Below are positions 62,942-64,000 of a stretch of DNA of 64,000 bases, piece by piece. The first letter of the stretch is position 1. Each line of letters begins with the position of its first letter. A program made the position numbers and the translations under genes. The notes beneath the pieces are model-generated. The model was given only the letters and a program-made list of their open reading frames with translations, was not told the DNA's origin and ran no database searches. This DNA is from Halalkalicoccus paucihalophilus (GTDB lineage: Archaea > Halobacteriota > Halobacteria > Halobacteriales > Halalkalicoccaceae), in the NCBI RefSeq assembly GCF_001593955.1, contig NZ_LTAZ01000017.1:124001-188000 (forward strand), in the 5' to 3' direction.

Positions 62942-64000
62942 ATGGTCGTTCTACGCAGACGGGGGGATGCCGCTTACGTTATCGCCGTCGTGTCCGGGGC
63001 TCACTTCGTCTCGCACATCTTTCTGTTGGCGTTTCCACCGCTGTTCCCGTTGCTCGCCCGGGAATTCGGGCTTTCGACGGCTCGACTCGGCCTCCTGATT
63101 ACGGCAATGTACGTCCCCACCCTGCTGTTTCAACTCCCCGTCGGTGACCTCATCGACCGGATCGGCGCACGGCGCGTGCTCGCGAGCGGCATCGCGGTGA
63201 CTGCACTCGGAATCGCGCTTGCGGGGCTCGCCCCGAACTATCCTGTACTGCTCGCCTGTGCGTTTCTCTCTGGGATGGGACAAACCGTCTTTCATCCCGC
63301 CGACTACGCGCTGCTCAGCACCGTCACTGAAGCCTCTACCGAGGGAACCGCGTTCAGCATCCATACTTTCGGGGGGTACGCGGGCTTCGCCGCCGCACCC
63401 GTTGTCGTCGGGGGCGTGGCGCTCGCGATCGGCTGGGAGATCGCTCTCATCGCGGTTGGATTGATTGGGGCCGGGTACGCAGTGGTCGTTCACCTGACGG
63501 TAGAGGCCGTGCACACTCGGACGATCCGAGCCCGCAGGCCCGACGAGCCTGGATCGTCTCCCGACGCCAGCGAATCAGTACGGGAGACGATCGGGGCGTT
63601 GCTGACGTTCGCTCGACGGTCCAAGATGCTCCTGGTATTCAGTTTCTACCTGGTGACCATGATGGCATTCGTGGGGTTCCAGTCGTTCACCACGGTGCTC
63701 GCGGTCGAGACCTACGGCTTCGACGAGTCAACGGCGAACAGCCTGCTGACGGCGCACCTCACGGCAACCGCCATCGGCGTCCTCGTCGGCGGGCCCCTGG
63801 CCGACCGCCTGCCGGTCCGCGAAATCCTCGTCGCGATGCTCCTCTCAGCCGCGCTCAGCGTGTGGGCCCTTGTCATCACCGGCGTCTCGAGCCTTCTCCT
63901 CGCGGGGGCGCTGTTGTCGATCGTCGGGTTGCTGCTCGGAGTCTCGCTTCCCTCCCGGGACAAGTTCGCGAACGTCGTCGCCGACCGCGGTGCAGCAGGG
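62942..64000 (+). CDS. MFS transporter, fosmidomycin-resistance-like (3' end cut by window edge)
   Basis: At least 353 residues, still open at the window end. Twelve-TM MFS layout: HFVSHIFLLAFPPLFPLLAR, TAMYVPTLLFQLPVGDLIDR (motif A-like DxxxRxGARR follows), CAFLSGMGQTVFHPADYALL (the HPA motif typical of the Fsr group) and SIHTFGGYAGFAAAPVVVGG; the second half begins near LLTFARRSKMLLVFSFYL after an acidic loop. Probably exports a small hydrophobic or phosphonate-like compound; substrate unknown. GC-rich, unlike the decayed DNA before it, so it marks the edge of another stable block. ATG at 62942. Confidence 0.87.
   Translation, partial: MVVLRRRGDAAYVIAVVSGAHFVSHIFLLAFPPLFPLLAREFGLSTARLGLLITAMYVPTLLFQLPVGDLIDRIGARRVLASGIAVTALGIALAGLAPNYPVLLACAFLSGMGQTVFHPADYALLSTVTEASTEGTAFSIHTFGGYAGFAAAPVVVGGVALAIGWEIALIAVGLIGAGYAVVVHLTVEAVHTRTIRARRPDEPGSSPDASESVRETIGALLTFARRSKMLLVFSFYLVTMMAFVGFQSFTTVLAVETYGFDESTANSLLTAHLTATAIGVLVGGPLADRLPVREILVAMLLSAALSVWALVITGVSSLLLAGALLSIVGLLLGVSLPSRDKFANVVADRGAAG

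Noticed and set aside
62635..63147. 170-codon plus frame before and overlapping the MFS gene
   Set aside because: Its second half lies in a different frame of the MFS gene, whose hydrophobic segments and motifs are clear from 62942 onward; the first half has no recognisable features.
62951..63514. 187-codon minus frame opposite the MFS gene
   Set aside because: Antisense of a GC-rich membrane protein, polar low-information composition.

Overview
The window looks like a haloarchaeal secondary replicon (megaplasmid) or an accessory region of a haloarchaeal chromosome. Many predicted proteins are acidic. Exported proteins carry Tat (twin-arginine) signals and haloarchaeal lipoboxes. Other markers are bacterio-opsin-activator-type HTH-10 regulators, DUF5789 and DUF2270 proteins, many tiny CxxC zinc-ribbon proteins, TATA-type promoters and few Shine-Dalgarno sites. 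GC-rich blocks with tight, mostly 4-bp-overlapping operons (biotin, urease/urea uptake, the VKOR-GH15 operon, the MFS gene at the right edge) alternate with AT-richer stretches full of gene fragments, frameshifted genes and dispersed repeats. No complete transposase gene, rRNA, tRNA or CRISPR array was seen.

Layout. 1-4507: biotin operon bioB-bioU-like-bioF-bioD on the minus strand, with a 5'-truncated nadC behind it. 4508-35200: accessory region. It holds two to three HTH-10 regulators, a VapBC-type toxin-antitoxin pair, a PadR regulator, a thermonuclease, a GH37 trehalase, PhzF and HdeD proteins, and many remnants (ferritin-like protein, penicillin acylase, esterase, CoA-binding protein, a Tat lipoprotein with a beta-propeller). 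35234-45464: complete urease system ureBCAGDEF (minus) divergent from a urea ABC transporter urtABCDE (plus), followed by a decayed CbiO/NikO-like ATPase and nadE. 47000-52300: fragments (TrkA-N, patatin), DUF2270, and small regulators. 52288-58417: a six-gene minus-strand cluster encoding a cysteine-rich copper-binding four-helix protein, an SPW-repeat membrane protein, a GH15 glycosidase, a VKOR/SPW membrane protein, an SDR and an NDUFA9-like protein. 58600-62900: membrane-tethered regulator pair and decayed repeats. 62942-64000: MFS efflux transporter cut by the window edge.

How the genes work together. UrtABCDE imports urea, UreABC hydrolyses it to ammonia and UreDEFG delivers nickel. The only nickel-uptake-like gene here is a broken ATPase, so nickel import must be encoded elsewhere. 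BioF, the BioU-like protein, BioD and BioB could give a biotin pathway in which the self-sacrificing BioU replaces the aminotransferase BioA.

The most unusual structure is a family of six 45-46 bp elements. All share inverted ends (CCTTGTGCAA / TTGCACAAGG), have near-constant length and have unrelated 25-26 bp interiors. They lie scattered through the AT-rich accessory parts. A second network of repeats is a decaying winged-helix gene family (five copies or fragments), two copies of a 55-residue probable histone-fold gene, and hairpin elements resembling IS200/IS605-type right ends. The many independent frameshifts are read from sequence alone; some could be sequencing errors.
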